Below, piece after piece: positions 35,516 to 44,209 of a DNA stretch of 64,000 nucleotides. The stretch's first letter is position 1, and each line of letters starts with the position of its first letter. The position numbers and the translations under genes were made by a program. Below the pieces are notes generated by a model. That model was not told the origin of the DNA and did not search any database. It was given only the letters and a program-made list of their open reading frames with translations. The DNA comes from Paraburkholderia aromaticivorans (GTDB lineage: Bacteria > Pseudomonadota > Gammaproteobacteria > Burkholderiales > Burkholderiaceae): assembly GCF_012689525.1 (NCBI RefSeq), contig NZ_CP051514.1, positions 2,418,001 through 2,482,000 of the forward strand, given 5' to 3'.

Positions 35516-36334
35516 GGTTTTGTCGCGATAAGGGCGAGATGACGAAACATGCATCGTTATGGTAAGGATTATTTATGCAGCGAGGAGGTGGAACTGCTCG
35601 GCACGAGTGCATCCAATTCCTCGCTCCTCCATTTGACCCTTGGCGATCATGTGCATGAGTTCGATGCCGCTCAGCAATATGCGGGCACAACGAAAATTCT
35701 TGAAGCCCAGCATGGGCCGTGTGCGCCGCTTTATCGCCCGGTGATCTTGCTCTATAACGTTGTTCAGATACTTGTTTTGGCGGATCTTGATCGGTATTTC
35801 CCGCTCCGCGTTAAGAGCATCCAGCGCGGCCAGGTTCGCACCGCTTTTATCGTTTGTCACCGTCTCGGGTTCGCCGTTTTGTTCAATCGACTTTTCGAAG
35901 TAGCGACGCGCCGCAGCCTTGTCACGATGGGCACGCAGCAGAAAGTCGACAGTGTTGCCCTCCTTGTCGACTGCGCGATACAAATACTTCCACTGGCCTC
36001 GGACCTTGATATACGTCTCATCCATTCGCCAGCTCCGGCCGACCGTTTTCTTGTGGCGGCGAAACGCCTTCTCCAGAACCGGCAACACCTTGATAGCCCA
36101 GCGGTGCACGGTCGAATGGTCGACCGAAATTCCGCGCTCCGCCATCATCTCTTCCAGGTGTCGAAGACTCAGCGGATAGGCCACATACCAGCGCACGCAC
36201 GTGAGGATGACATCGAGGGGATAATGCAAACGCTTGAGCACCCGTGCCACGGCTGGATTCAGAGTCTTCATCAAGTGCCCGATCGTTCGCATTGTTACGA
36301 CACATGATACCCGACGCGTTACTGCGACAGATCC
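35516..36334 (-). mobile_element. IS6-family insertion sequence, 819 bp
   Basis: Ends are imperfect 16-bp inverted repeats: GGTTTTGTCGCGATAA on the left and (complement) GGATCTGTCGCAGTAA on the right. One intact transposase. No 8-bp target duplication is visible, so the flanks probably come from recombination between IS6 copies. It marks the right edge of the catabolic block. Confidence 0.85.
35573..36292 (-). CDS. IS6-family transposase, intact
   Basis: 239 residues. DDE catalytic residues lie in RMDETYIKVRGQWKYLYRAV (first Asp), NDKSGANLAALDAL (second Asp) and NNVIEQDHRAIKRRTRPMLG (Glu). N-terminal helix-turn-helix: SLRHLEEMMAERGISVDHST. It is an uninterrupted relative of the intron-split copies at 38616 and 49017 and shows what their spliced product should look like at the TYIKV junction. 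Confidence 0.92.
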   Translation of the reverse strand: MRTIGHLMKTLNPAVARVLKRLHYPLDVILTCVRWYVAYPLSLRHLEEMMAERGISVDHSTVHRWAIKVLPVLEKAFRRHKKTVGRSWRMDETYIKVRGQWKYLYRAVDKEGNTVDFLLRAHRDKAAARRYFEKSIEQNGEPETVTNDKSGANLAALDALNAEREIPIKIRQNKYLNNVIEQDHRAIKRRTRPMLGFKNFRCARILLSGIELMHMIAKGQMEERGIGCTRAEQFHLLAA

Positions 36335-36444
36335 AGATGAATTGCCGGTGAGAGTGCGGTTTATGCAGACACAAATAAACCCTAAGGGGCAGCGGGGAAT
36401 AGTGGATCAGTGTGTAGTGGTCGACGCGCCGAGGCCGGCAGTTA

Positions 36445-37547
36445 CTCATAAGTCAGAAATTTAGCGGACATATAGTCTATGCTTGAGCGAGTGTTACTGA
36501 CAGGATCGCTCATGAAACGAGACGGCCGGGGCCTGACTCACAACACTCTAGAGGAGATGCGCATCCTGGCAGTTCGGCGCATGGCTGAGGGAGAACATCC
36601 GGACGACGTTGCAGCCTCGTTTGGGATGCATCGTTCCTGGGCATATAAGATCCGGGCTCAGGCGCGTGGTCGCGGCCGGGGGGTGCGTGTGCTGCTCTCG
36701 ACCAAAGGCACGGGCCGCCCTCGCAAGCTTACGCAAGCACAGGAACGGCAGGTGCTACGCTGGATCAACGGCAAGAATCCAATGCAGTATGGATTTGAAT
36801 TCGGGCTGTGGACGCGCAACCTGGTTCGCGAACTGGTTCAGCGGGAGTTCGGTGTCACGTTGAGCCTTGCATCGGTCGGCGCGATGCTCGCGCGCTTGGA
36901 CCTGACGCCACAAAAGCCGTTGCAGCGCGCTTACCAGCGAGATCCGGAGGCGATCGAGCGCTGGCAGCGCGACACGTATCCGGCCATTGTCAGACAGGCT
37001 CGCGAGGAAAGTGCTGACATCTTCTTCTGGGACGAATCTGGGTTTCGGGCCGACTCGGTGCACGGCAGGACTTGGGCGCAACGCGGCGAAACGCCAGTCG
37101 TTGAACGCCCGGGCCAGAGGCAAAGCATGAGCGCGGCGTCCGCCGTTAACTCGAAAGGGGCCTTCTGGTTTGCAACGTACGAAGGCGGCCTCAGCGGTGA
37201 GTTGTTCGTGACGCTACTCAGGAAGTTGATGTTCAATCGCAAGAAGCCGGTCCATCTGATTGTCGACGGATTGCCGGCGCATAAGAAAGCTATCGTCAAG
37301 GACTACGTCGCCAGCACCCAGGGCAAGCTGAGCTTGCATTTCCCGCCGGGTTACGCGCCTGACCTCAATCCGGATGAGCTGGTGTGGAGTCACGTCAAGC
37401 GCACCGGCGTTGCGCGACGCCCTCTGCAAAAAGGCGAAAAGCTGGGTCCGCGAATTCACGAGCAGCTTGCTCAAATTGGACGGGACCCAACACTCGTGCG
37501 CTCTTTCTTCAGACATCCATCTGTCCGCTATGTTTCTGACTTATGAG
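36445..37547 (+). mobile_element. IS630-family insertion sequence, 1,103 bp with TA target duplication
   Basis: Both ends carry CTCATAAGTCAGAAA as inverted repeat, bordered by TA (36443-36444 and 37548-37549), the standard IS630/Tc1 target. It contains one intact transposase and lies in the 5' part of an AraC-type regulator gene. Confidence 0.88.
36479..37546 (+). CDS. IS630-family transposase
   Basis: 355 residues. N-terminal helix-turn-helix DDVAASFGMHRSWAYKIRAQ. DDE domain: FFWDESGFRADS (first Asp), HLIVDGLPAHKKAIVKDYV (second Asp), FPPGYAPDLNPDELVWSHVK (Glu, with the family's LNPxE pattern). The stop lies in the terminal repeat. Intact. Confidence 0.92.
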   Translation: MLERVLLTGSLMKRDGRGLTHNTLEEMRILAVRRMAEGEHPDDVAASFGMHRSWAYKIRAQARGRGRGVRVLLSTKGTGRPRKLTQAQERQVLRWINGKNPMQYGFEFGLWTRNLVRELVQREFGVTLSLASVGAMLARLDLTPQKPLQRAYQRDPEAIERWQRDTYPAIVRQAREESADIFFWDESGFRADSVHGRTWAQRGETPVVERPGQRQSMSAASAVNSKGAFWFATYEGGLSGELFVTLLRKLMFNRKKPVHLIVDGLPAHKKAIVKDYVASTQGKLSLHFPPGYAPDLNPDELVWSHVKRTGVARRPLQKGEKLGPRIHEQLAQIGRDPTLVRSFFRHPSVRYVSDL

Positions 37548-38493
37548 TAATGTGGCAATCGTATTGTGCGACGGCTTCTCCCTGCTTGACGTTAGTCTTG
37601 TAGCTGAGGTGTTTCGGCAAGTAAATCAGGTTTCAGACATTGCACGCTCGATTGACAATCGTGCTTCAGTCACGATGCTTTCCTCGCGCGGAGGCTACGT
37701 TACAAATTCGCTATCGGTTCGTATCAAGACCGACGCAATCGACGAGCACTTATTCGAGCGTTTTGATGGGGTCTTCGTTTTTGGTGGGGACTCCGAGAAT
37801 GCCGCCTCGATCGACCCAGCGGATCTTCGGGCATTGCGTAAAGTGCTTTTGAACGCGGACCTGGTGAAGTGGAGCGAGCAGGGATGGGAGATCATCGCGG
37901 CTTCAGGTTACAACCCCCCTTCGGCAGGTGCGGGGGGCAGGTTCGAATCATGTCGTCGGGAACAAGGTTCCTCGGGAAATAAGAAGTCAATCGTTGGTTG
38001 CGGTATGAGCAGTTCGCTTGCCGCCGCACTATCCTTTATTCCAGGGAACCTTTGTATGGAGATCGCACACCGAATTAACCGGCATGTGGTTGTGCCCAGC
38101 CTCGATCTGTCCTGTGTCGATGAGGACGCGCTCAATGAGGTGAGCGTGACGGATAGAGTTCATTCGGCGGTGGAATGGCTTCGCAAGAATTGCAGGCGTT
38201 CAATCTCAATTGCGCGAGTGGCGGAGGTGGCTGGAACGAGTGAGCGAACTTTTCTGCGGCATTTCAAGCTCGTAACGGGCAAGACTCCATCTGAATATCT
38301 TCTGGATGTCCGTTTCGAAATGGTTTGTCGGCTTCTCCAGGAGACAACTCTTCCAGTCGATAAGATTGCACGGCGGTGCGGGATGGGCAGCGGCGAGCAT
38401 ATTTCGCGGGTTTTTCGCAGGCGCTTATCGCAGACGCCGACGGAATACCGGACGGCTCATCGTGCGAATGGGGACCGCCACCTAGAGTCCTGA
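37543..38493 (+). CDS. AraC-family regulator with DJ-1/GATase1-like sensor domain (FtrA/GlxA type)
   Basis: 316 residues. The N-terminal DJ-1/PfpI-like domain starts NVAIVLCDGFSLLDVSLVAE and includes DGVFVFGGDSENAAS. The C-terminal double helix-turn-helix is ISIARVAEVAGTSERTFLRH with GKTPSEYLLDVR, then DKIARRCGMGSGEHISRVFR. The ATG used here (37543) lies in the IS630 right end and overlaps its transposase stop, so present expression may depend on the IS. Proteins of this type often activate catabolic genes, and a role in controlling the neighbouring operons is possible. Confidence 0.75.
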   Translation: MSNVAIVLCDGFSLLDVSLVAEVFRQVNQVSDIARSIDNRASVTMLSSRGGYVTNSLSVRIKTDAIDEHLFERFDGVFVFGGDSENAASIDPADLRALRKVLLNADLVKWSEQGWEIIAASGYNPPSAGAGGRFESCRREQGSSGNKKSIVGCGMSSSLAAALSFIPGNLCMEIAHRINRHVVVPSLDLSCVDEDALNEVSVTDRVHSAVEWLRKNCRRSISIARVAEVAGTSERTFLRHFKLVTGKTPSEYLLDVRFEMVCRLLQETTLPVDKIARRCGMGSGEHISRVFRRRLSQTPTEYRTAHRANGDRHLES

Positions 38494-38615
38494 GTTAAAA
38501 ATTCATTGAATGATGCCGATCACGTACTAAAGTGTTCTGTGTAGCACTTGATACGGTTCTGTCGCAGTAAGCCGATCTGCTATGGTGGTCGGTCCCGAGA
38601 CGAACGAAGTAACGA

Positions 38616-40272
38616 ATGATCACGACCCCGAACGCCGCTGTGAGCAAGGCCCTCAAACGGCTGCACTACCCGCTGGACGTGATGTTGACATGCGTACGTT
38701 GGTACGTCGCCTACCCATTGAGCCTACGTCATCTTGAAGAAATGATGTCCGAGCGGGCAGTGTCGGTCGACCATTCGACGGTGCACCGCTGGGCAATCAG
38801 GCTTCTGCCTGTGCTCGGCAAGGCGTTTGGACCGCGAAAGCAGAGGGTCGGCAGAAGTTGGCGAATGGACGAGACCTATAGTACGCCCAGCCAACATAAC
38901 CCGCCCGCATGGGGGTGAAGTTGCTTGAGCATGTTTGGAATGCAAGACCCGGTGGAGTTGATGTTGCGGTACCGGGGCATGCCCTTTCTCTGCTGCGAGA
39001 GGAAGTGAGCCGAAGCGGCGGTGACTTGCCGACACTGGCAACGTGACGAAGTCCGTGGGAAACGCAGCTTGAGGCGAAGCGGTTACGCCAAGATGAGCTT
39101 CCAGGCTGAGCATGGGACGGTTGAGGGACACGAACCTGTTTGAACGCATCTGAGGGTTGAATCGTCACCCCTGCCTACACCGCTTAACAGGCAGGACGCG
39201 GATCGGCGTCGGTTATATGTAGGGACCGACGCCGCGAATACTGGCCGGAGATGTAAGCCGACCAGCAGGGCATCACGGAGAGCGCTCAGCTAGACCGTGA
39301 TATCTGCGACGACTTGCGGAAAGCAAGGATACCAGTCGCAGCCGGTAGATCGGGTGGTAGAGCTGATCAATCCGGTGTTACGCGGTTGGGTGAATTACTT
39401 CGCTGTTGGACATTCCAGCGAGTGCTTCAGCTTCATCAAAGACTGGGTAGAAAAGAAGATCAGGCGCCATATGGGGCGTTCCCGGAATCGGCGGGGCTTC
39501 GGCTGGAAGCGGTGGAGTAGGCGCTGGCTGTATGAGGAACTGAAGCTGTTCGATGGCTATCGTGTTCGTCGTGCTGCCGCACCGAAAGCGCGCCCAGCCT
39601 GATAGGTCGCATAAATCTTGGCATGAAGCACACAGGAGAGCGTAGTGCCGGAAATCGGCCCGCTGCGTTCGACGTGGCGGGAGCTGGAAACGTGACTACG
39701 GTTGCCGGATTGCGGCCATCGCGAAAGCGGTGGAATCACCACCGGCGCCTACCGGTGCGCGCGCCAGTTCTCGACCCTACCGGGGAGGAGAGGCGGGGAA
39801 ATAGTTCGACTACGCCCTGTCTCTTACTCCACTCAAGGTCAAGGGCGAATGGAAATACTTGTATCGGGCCGTCGATAAGGCCGGCGACACGGTTGACTTC
39901 CTGTTCCGCGCCAAGCGGGACAAGGCCGCCGCCCGGCGCTATTTCGGAAGGGTGATCGCTGGAAACGGCGTACCGGAGACGGTGACGATCGACAAGAGCG
40001 GGGCGAATCTTGCAGGGCTAAATGCGATCAATGCTGATCGCGAAGTGCCGATCAAAATTCGACAATCGAAGTATCTGAACAACGTGGTGGAGCAGGACCA
40101 TCGAGCGATCAAACGCATCGTACGACCAATGCTAGGATTCCAGAGCTTTCGTTGTGCCCGCATCATTTTAGGCGGTATCGAACTCATGCACATGATAGCA
40201 AAAGGGCAAATGAAGTGTGACAGTGGACGGCATCGTTCAGTCGCCGAGCAGTTCTACGATCTTGCCAAATAA
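38616..40272 (+). CDS. IS6-family transposase split by a group II intron (exons 38616-38880 and 39833-40272)
   Basis: Exon 1 (265 nt) ends in codons for RMDETY plus one base; exon 2 (440 nt) begins with two bases that complete Ile, giving MDETY-IKVKGEWKYLYRAVDK. Together they are exactly 705 nt: 234 residues plus stop, with all three catalytic residues (MDETY, TIDKSGAN, EQDHRAIKR). The uninterrupted homologue at 35573 has the same TYIKV sequence at this point. Without splicing only a 100-residue truncated protein is made. Confidence 0.8.
38881..39832 (+). mobile_element. Group II intron, ORF-deleted derivative (952 bp)
   Basis: Starts GTACGCCCAGCC and ends in TTACTCCAC (AY end), inserted in the IS6 transposase codon for Ile after MDETY. 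The first about 440 bp match 49306-49756 almost exactly. It then jumps, through a shared GATA, to sequence matching 51665 onward, so roughly 1.9 kb with most of the reverse transcriptase is missing. Only the last about 90 codons of the protein (PVDRVVELINPVLRGWVNYF...) and the 3' domains remain. Splicing, if any, would need maturase from the full copy at 49306. Confidence 0.8.
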
Positions 40273-40328
40273 GCATTCCTCTTCGTTTCACCCCGACTTT
40301 TCCTGTTTTTCCTTACTGCGACAGAACC

Positions 40329-40782
40329 GTTGCTCGCGTATGGCCGGCCACGCCGTCACCAGATGCCGCGCAGTCTGATCAACGTCTAGACCACCGACTC
40401 CCGGCGCACCCGTGTTGGCCCGCACCTCTTTGAACGCCTGCCACGGGTTCTCTCTAGTCAGCACCGCATCCAGCAGCGCCTACCCTGTGTGGTCCTCGTT
40501 TCACGCCGCGGGTCGCAGACTTCGTCACTCACGGCTTCACGCGCAGCTTCACCGCGCGCCGCTACCGCTCGGCCAGCTTGCGCGGGCATTTGACACCGGG
40601 CCTGTTGCGTCGGCATGTCGTTGAACACCTCTCTTCGTTTGGCCCTTCGTTCGCGGTTTCAGCCTCACCGGCTGCCCCGCTCACTACTATGGCCGCTGCT
40701 GACTCCTCGTTCCGGCTCGACGCCGTTGCCCTTTCAGGCGCAAGCCGAGTATCCCAGGTAAGAACGCTCTCCTTCATCGCAC
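40329..40782 (-). mobile_element. Group II intron remnant: 5' RNA part and RT N-terminus
   Basis: On the minus strand a GTGCG start lies at 40782 and typical intron sequence follows. The sequence then reads as the start of an intron-encoded RT: DAVLTRENPWQAFKEVRANT, GAPGVGGLDVDQ, HLVTAWPAIREQ. It is cut at 40329, exactly at the IS6 inverted repeat. The flank 40783-41041 shows no recognisable gene. This intron belongs to a different lineage from the ones at 38881 and 49306. Confidence 0.55.
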
Positions 40783-41077
40783 AACCGCCTCATCTACGCC
40801 ACTTTGCCTTGGTCACAAGAGTTTTGTGGTGTTTTGCCTGCTTGCGCTGCTTGCCCTGTCTTGGCAGCGCCTTCTCTGCGGTTCTTGTTCATTGGCTCGC
40901 GATTTACGCTCTGCGCTTCCTTCCCACACTCGGTCGCCCTCATGCATTTGCGCTTCACTTCATTCGCTATGACCAGCTTATGGCGGGACTTGCACCCGCA
41001 GGAGTGCGCCCATTCTGGGCGCACAAAAGAAAAAGCACCTATCTTGAACTGACCCCGCAAAGTTGGACAGTTTTCGG

Positions 41078-41914
41078 CTAGGGCCGGCAGGCCTGGGTCC
41101 TGTACATCACAGGACTCAGGCCGTTCAGTTTCAACGTGATGCGTTTGTGGTTGTAGTAACGGATGTACTGTCTGATACCCGCCTTTAACGCCTCAATACT
41201 CTCGAACCTGTTCAGAAGAAAGAACTCGGATTTGAGCGTGCCGAAGAAGCTTTCCATTGCCGCATTGTCGTAGCAGTTTGCCCTGCGCGACATACTCTGC
41301 GTCAGGCCGTGTTGATCCAGCAGCCTTCGATAAGCGCGCATCTGGTACTGCCAGCCCTGATCCGAATGCAGCAATGGCCTGTCCTCGTCTCCCAGTTTCG
41401 CCAGTGCTTTCCTGAGCATGCCGTTCACCATTTCAAAGACCGGACGCGTGTTCATCTGGTAAGCCACGATTTCGTTGTTATACAGATCCATGATCGGCGA
41501 GAGATACAGTTTCTGTCCGAGCACGTTGAACTCCGTCACGTCCGTCACCCATTTCTGATTGGGCTGCGACGCGCTGAACTCGCGGTTCAGCAGATTCGGT
41601 GCGATACGCCCGACTTCGCCGCGCCATGAGCGGTATTTCTTCGCGCGCACCAGCGATTTCAGGTTCAGTTTTCCCATCAGACATTGCACTGTCTTGTGGT
41701 TGACCAGCTGACCCGCCTTCCGGATCTCAAGGGTGATGCGCCGGTAGCCATAACGGCCCTTGTGGCGCTCATACACCGTCTTGATCCTGGCTTTGAGGTC
41801 CTTGTGCCGGTCGACGCCGTCCATCACCTTCAACTGATAGTAGAACGTGCTGCGCGCCAGACCCGCAGCCTTGAGCAAGGCCAGCGTCGCATGGTGCTGC
41901 CGCAGTTCCTGCAC
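41078..41914 (-). CDS. IS3-family transposase OrfB (DDE integrase domain)
   Basis: 278 residues. HTH_21-like start, then the integrase core: KWVTDVTEFNVLGQKLYLSP (first Asp), LLHSDQGWQYQMRAYR (second Asp) and NAAMESFFGTLKSEFF (Glu). It overlaps the end of OrfA, allowing the usual programmed frameshift near an A-rich KKKRK-coding stretch to make the OrfAB fusion. Confidence 0.92.
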   Translation of the reverse strand: MQELRQHHATLALLKAAGLARSTFYYQLKVMDGVDRHKDLKARIKTVYERHKGRYGYRRITLEIRKAGQLVNHKTVQCLMGKLNLKSLVRAKKYRSWRGEVGRIAPNLLNREFSASQPNQKWVTDVTEFNVLGQKLYLSPIMDLYNNEIVAYQMNTRPVFEMVNGMLRKALAKLGDEDRPLLHSDQGWQYQMRAYRRLLDQHGLTQSMSRRANCYDNAAMESFFGTLKSEFFLLNRFESIEALKAGIRQYIRYYNHKRITLKLNGLSPVMYRTQACRP

Positions 41915-42441
41915 TATTTGCGCTTTTTCTTTTGCGCGCCCTGCTTCTTCGCCTGAAGCAGGGCATCGAGCTTTTTTAGGTACGCCACCTCCGCGCGCAG
42001 GTACTCGTTTTCCTTGAGCAACTGCTCACGTGTGCGCTCATCCGGCGCACTCTCTCCGGTCGGCTGTTCGGGTGTCGGGTGGGTCATTGTTTTGGGGCGC
42101 CCTCGTGGGCGGGGCGCCAGAGCATCCATACCGCCCTCATGATACCGGCGTTCCCATTTCCCTACACAACTGGGGTTGCGAATGTCGAACACCACAGCCA
42201 CTTGCCGACACGACAGATCCTTGCGCCACATATGAGTGAGGACCGACATCCTGAACTGCGCGTCGTAGTGACTGAATTTCTTGCGTAATCCATCACGGCC
42301 ATGCTGCTCGTAAGTCGCCACCCAGTGCCGCAAAACAGAGGGACCCACACCGTACCGCTGTGCAATTACACCTGCACCGGCGACGCCAGCCAGGTATTGC
42401 TTAACCAGCTTCAGCTTTAACTGCTCACTGTACTTCGCCAT
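41914..42441 (-). CDS. IS3-family transposase OrfA (helix-turn-helix)
   Basis: 175 residues from ATG 42441 (MAKYSEQLKLKLVKQYLAGV). Helix-turn-helix in VIAQRYGVGPSVLRHWVATY, a second one near SCRQVAVVFDIRNPSCVGKW, and a C-terminal leucine-zipper region (ENEYLRAEVAYLKKLDALLQ). Ends in a lysine-rich run where frameshifting to OrfB is expected. Confidence 0.9.
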   Translation of the reverse strand: MAKYSEQLKLKLVKQYLAGVAGAGVIAQRYGVGPSVLRHWVATYEQHGRDGLRKKFSHYDAQFRMSVLTHMWRKDLSCRQVAVVFDIRNPSCVGKWERRYHEGGMDALAPRPRGRPKTMTHPTPEQPTGESAPDERTREQLLKENEYLRAEVAYLKKLDALLQAKKQGAQKKKRK

Positions 42442-42492
42442 GAAAAACACCCCAAAGGTTGGATTGGTGTCCAACTTTTGGGGTGCAGTTCA

Positions 42493-42516
42493 TCTTGATA
42501 GGTGCTTTTTTGATAC
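42493..42516 (-). terminator. Intrinsic terminator of the porin gene, split by IS3
   Basis: On the minus strand AAAAAAGCACCTATC lies just after the porin stop; the matching arm GATAGGTGCTTTTT is now at about 41030-41043, 1.45 kb away. Without the IS, the pre-insertion sequence is a 14-bp stem with a very short loop and T tract. One arm here cannot form the hairpin, so porin transcription may now run into the IS3. Confidence 0.7.
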
Positions 42517-42533
42517 TTCGGACAGCTGCGCTA

Positions 42534-43628
42534 TTAGAAACGCGTTGCCATGCCCAAGCCGATTGCCGTCACGTTGGTGTGCAGGCCAGTCGGCGCACCC
42601 AGACCACCCGGGGGATAGACTGCTTGGTTGGCGATGCCGCTGTTCCACAGTTTCTTGTAGAAGCCGTAAAGCATTGTCGATTTCGAGACGTAATACGTGT
42701 AGCCGATAGCCGCCGAGCGGATGATCCAGTTACCGTAGAAGTTGTTCGTGGTCAACTGCTTGCCATCAGGACCGATATTCTGATCGCTCAGGCCACCATA
42801 CGAGACGCGGATCGTGCCAGCGGGGCCGGTCGGCACCGTGAAACCGAATTGCCAACCCTTGTCCATTCGGCCCGGATCGTTCGTACGGATCTGACCCGTA
42901 GCGTACAGTTCCATAAAGTTCAGGTTGTAACGGATGCCGAGCACGTTTTCGTACGTGTTACGAGCAACGGCAGCAGATGGTTGCAAGCTGTGGCCGAAAC
43001 CGTATTCAGTCAGCAGCGGACCGTTCTGATAACGGACGGTGACCAACTGGAAATGCTGCGCAGTTTGCAGGCCTTGGTTGTCCCCCCACGAATACGTGGC
43101 GGTGCCGCTCAAACCGTGGAACTGAGGCGACGAGTATTGAATTGTGTTGTCCGAGCGTGCCGGGTCTTGCAGCATGTTGTATAGCCACGGACGGGGGTTT
43201 TCACCGCCCACCGAACCCAGCGGCGATCCCGGTGCGAGCAGCATCGGATCGAACGTGCCGCCCCAGTCATAACCCATCGTCTGCAGACGGCCGGCGATCA
43301 GTTGACCGTATTGCTTGCTGTCGAGGCCGACATAGGCGCGGCGACCGAACAGACGGCCGCCCTGGCCGGACGTGCCGTTGTTGATGTTGAAGCCGCTTTC
43401 GAGGGTGAAAATTGCGGAAAGACCGCCACCGAGGTCTTCATTGCCGCGCAAGCCCCAGCGTGAACCACCGCCACCGCCGCTGTTCAGGCTGACGACGTGC
43501 TGACCGGTCGAGTTAGCGAAGTAGCCGACAAACGTATCGGCAACGCCATACAGGGTCACGCTGTTCTGCGCGTGAGCCGCAGGCGCGAATGCTACGGCAA
43601 TAGCGCAGCTGACAAGAAGTTTACGCAA
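42534..43628 (-). CDS. Outer-membrane general porin (Burkholderia type), intact
   Basis: 364 residues. Signal peptide MRKLLVSCAIAVAFAPAAHA, mature start QNSVTLYGVADTFVGYFANS, RWGLRGNEDLGGGLSAIFTL, and a final beta strand ending in Phe (GLGMATRF), as needed for outer-membrane assembly. Family porins are trimeric 16-strand barrels that pass small solutes, often anions. This is the only intact porin in the window, compared with the nonsense copy at 14301 and the IS-split copy at 55111. Confidence 0.92.
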   Translation of the reverse strand: MRKLLVSCAIAVAFAPAAHAQNSVTLYGVADTFVGYFANSTGQHVVSLNSGGGGGSRWGLRGNEDLGGGLSAIFTLESGFNINNGTSGQGGRLFGRRAYVGLDSKQYGQLIAGRLQTMGYDWGGTFDPMLLAPGSPLGSVGGENPRPWLYNMLQDPARSDNTIQYSSPQFHGLSGTATYSWGDNQGLQTAQHFQLVTVRYQNGPLLTEYGFGHSLQPSAAVARNTYENVLGIRYNLNFMELYATGQIRTNDPGRMDKGWQFGFTVPTGPAGTIRVSYGGLSDQNIGPDGKQLTTNNFYGNWIIRSAAIGYTYYVSKSTMLYGFYKKLWNSGIANQAVYPPGGLGAPTGLHTNVTAIGLGMATRF

Positions 43629-43851
43629 TTCAAGTATCTCCTACGTATTGGATTTATTTTCGCAAAGTACGGACCACCCTGCAACAGGAGAGCAGTCCGG
43701 GCACGACGTTACGAATGCATAATAATATTCTTTTATGCCTACCGAATGACAGGTATTTCACAACTGTTGTGCACACGGGTATTCCCTAGATGCTGTATCA
43801 GGGCTATTTATGCATCTAGTTAACGTAGGATTCCGAAGTAAATCCAGAAAA

Positions 43852-43886
43852 AGGCGGGAGTGTGGCGATCCACACTCCCCGCCTCC
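43852..43886 (-). terminator. Rho-independent terminator
   Basis: Near-perfect hairpin GGCGGGAGTGTGG-cgat-CCACACTCCCCGCC, with TTTTTCTGG following on the minus strand. It lies 15 bp past the stop of the TfdA/TauD-like remnant and resembles in form and position the terminator of the second remnant at 54673. Confidence 0.75.
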
Positions 43887-43900
43887 AATTTCTTACAAGG

Positions 43901-44100
43901 TCAATCTACCAGAGGGTCGTACTCGCAATACTTGCGCAGCCCGCATTCACTGCCGATGCCAGCACAGAGTTGGCCAGCCCCGCCTCCCATACGTCGGCTT
44001 CAGGCTCACGTCAGTTCACGGGAATTCAGCATCGAGAGTCAGAGGCGGAACAGCCCCGGTCGCACGAGATGAGCCGGCATGAATTCGAATGGGGGTTTTC
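43901..44100 (-). pseudogene. TfdA/TauD-family dioxygenase, decayed C-terminal remnant
   Basis: Reading the minus strand: GLFRL, stop, LSMLNSREL, then after frameshifts PTYG and GIGSECGLRKYCEYDPLVD with a stop at 43901. This lines up with the remnant at 54720 (HLFRLWLSMPNSREL, LTPTYGEVRAG, GIGGECGLRKYRSYE). The arginine that binds 2-oxoglutarate/substrate in this family is near the RLWLS motif, whose Trp is now a stop. The gene is clearly dead and only its last about 60 codons remain. Confidence 0.65.
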
Positions 44101-44209
44101 CCGGCGTTTACATGATTCGCCAGCGTGCTATACCATTCGGTAGGCTAAATTGCATACAAAAATGCGAGCTACGTGTCCCTCTTTTCATAAATGCTCCCAA
44201 GGAGGCAGG

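Larger units (their letters stand above)
36363..38493 (+). pseudogene. AraC-family regulator gene interrupted near its 5' end by IS630 (3' part may still be expressed)
   Basis: Removing the IS630 element and one TA copy joins a 27-codon open frame starting at ATG 36363 (MQTQINPKGQRGIVDQC...) in phase to NVAIVLCDGFSLLDVSLVAE. The downstream part still has an ATG at 37543, inside the IS right end, so a protein lacking the first 27 residues can be made (see the separate entry). Whether the 27-codon leader was really the native N-terminus is uncertain, because only 109 bp separate it from the IS6 element. Confidence 0.5.
38555..40328 (+). mobile_element. IS6-family element carrying an internally deleted group II intron
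   Basis: Perfect 16-bp inverted repeats GGTTCTGTCGCAGTAA at 38555-38570 and 40313-40328. The total is 1,774 bp; subtracting the 952-bp intron leaves 822 bp, a normal IS6 length. No 8-bp target duplication. The right end lies inside a different group II intron remnant. Confidence 0.85.
41045..42492 (-). mobile_element. IS3-family (IS150 group) insertion in a terminator, 1,448 bp
   Basis: Terminal inverted repeats: TGAACTGACCCCGC...TTGGACA on the left, complement TGAACTGCACCCCA...TTGGACA on the right. Bordered by a 3-bp duplication TCT (41042-41044 and 42493-42495), as expected for IS3. The flanks AAAAAGCACCTATC and GATAGGTGCTTTTTT are the two arms of one hairpin, so the insertion lies in its loop. 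Confidence 0.9.
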
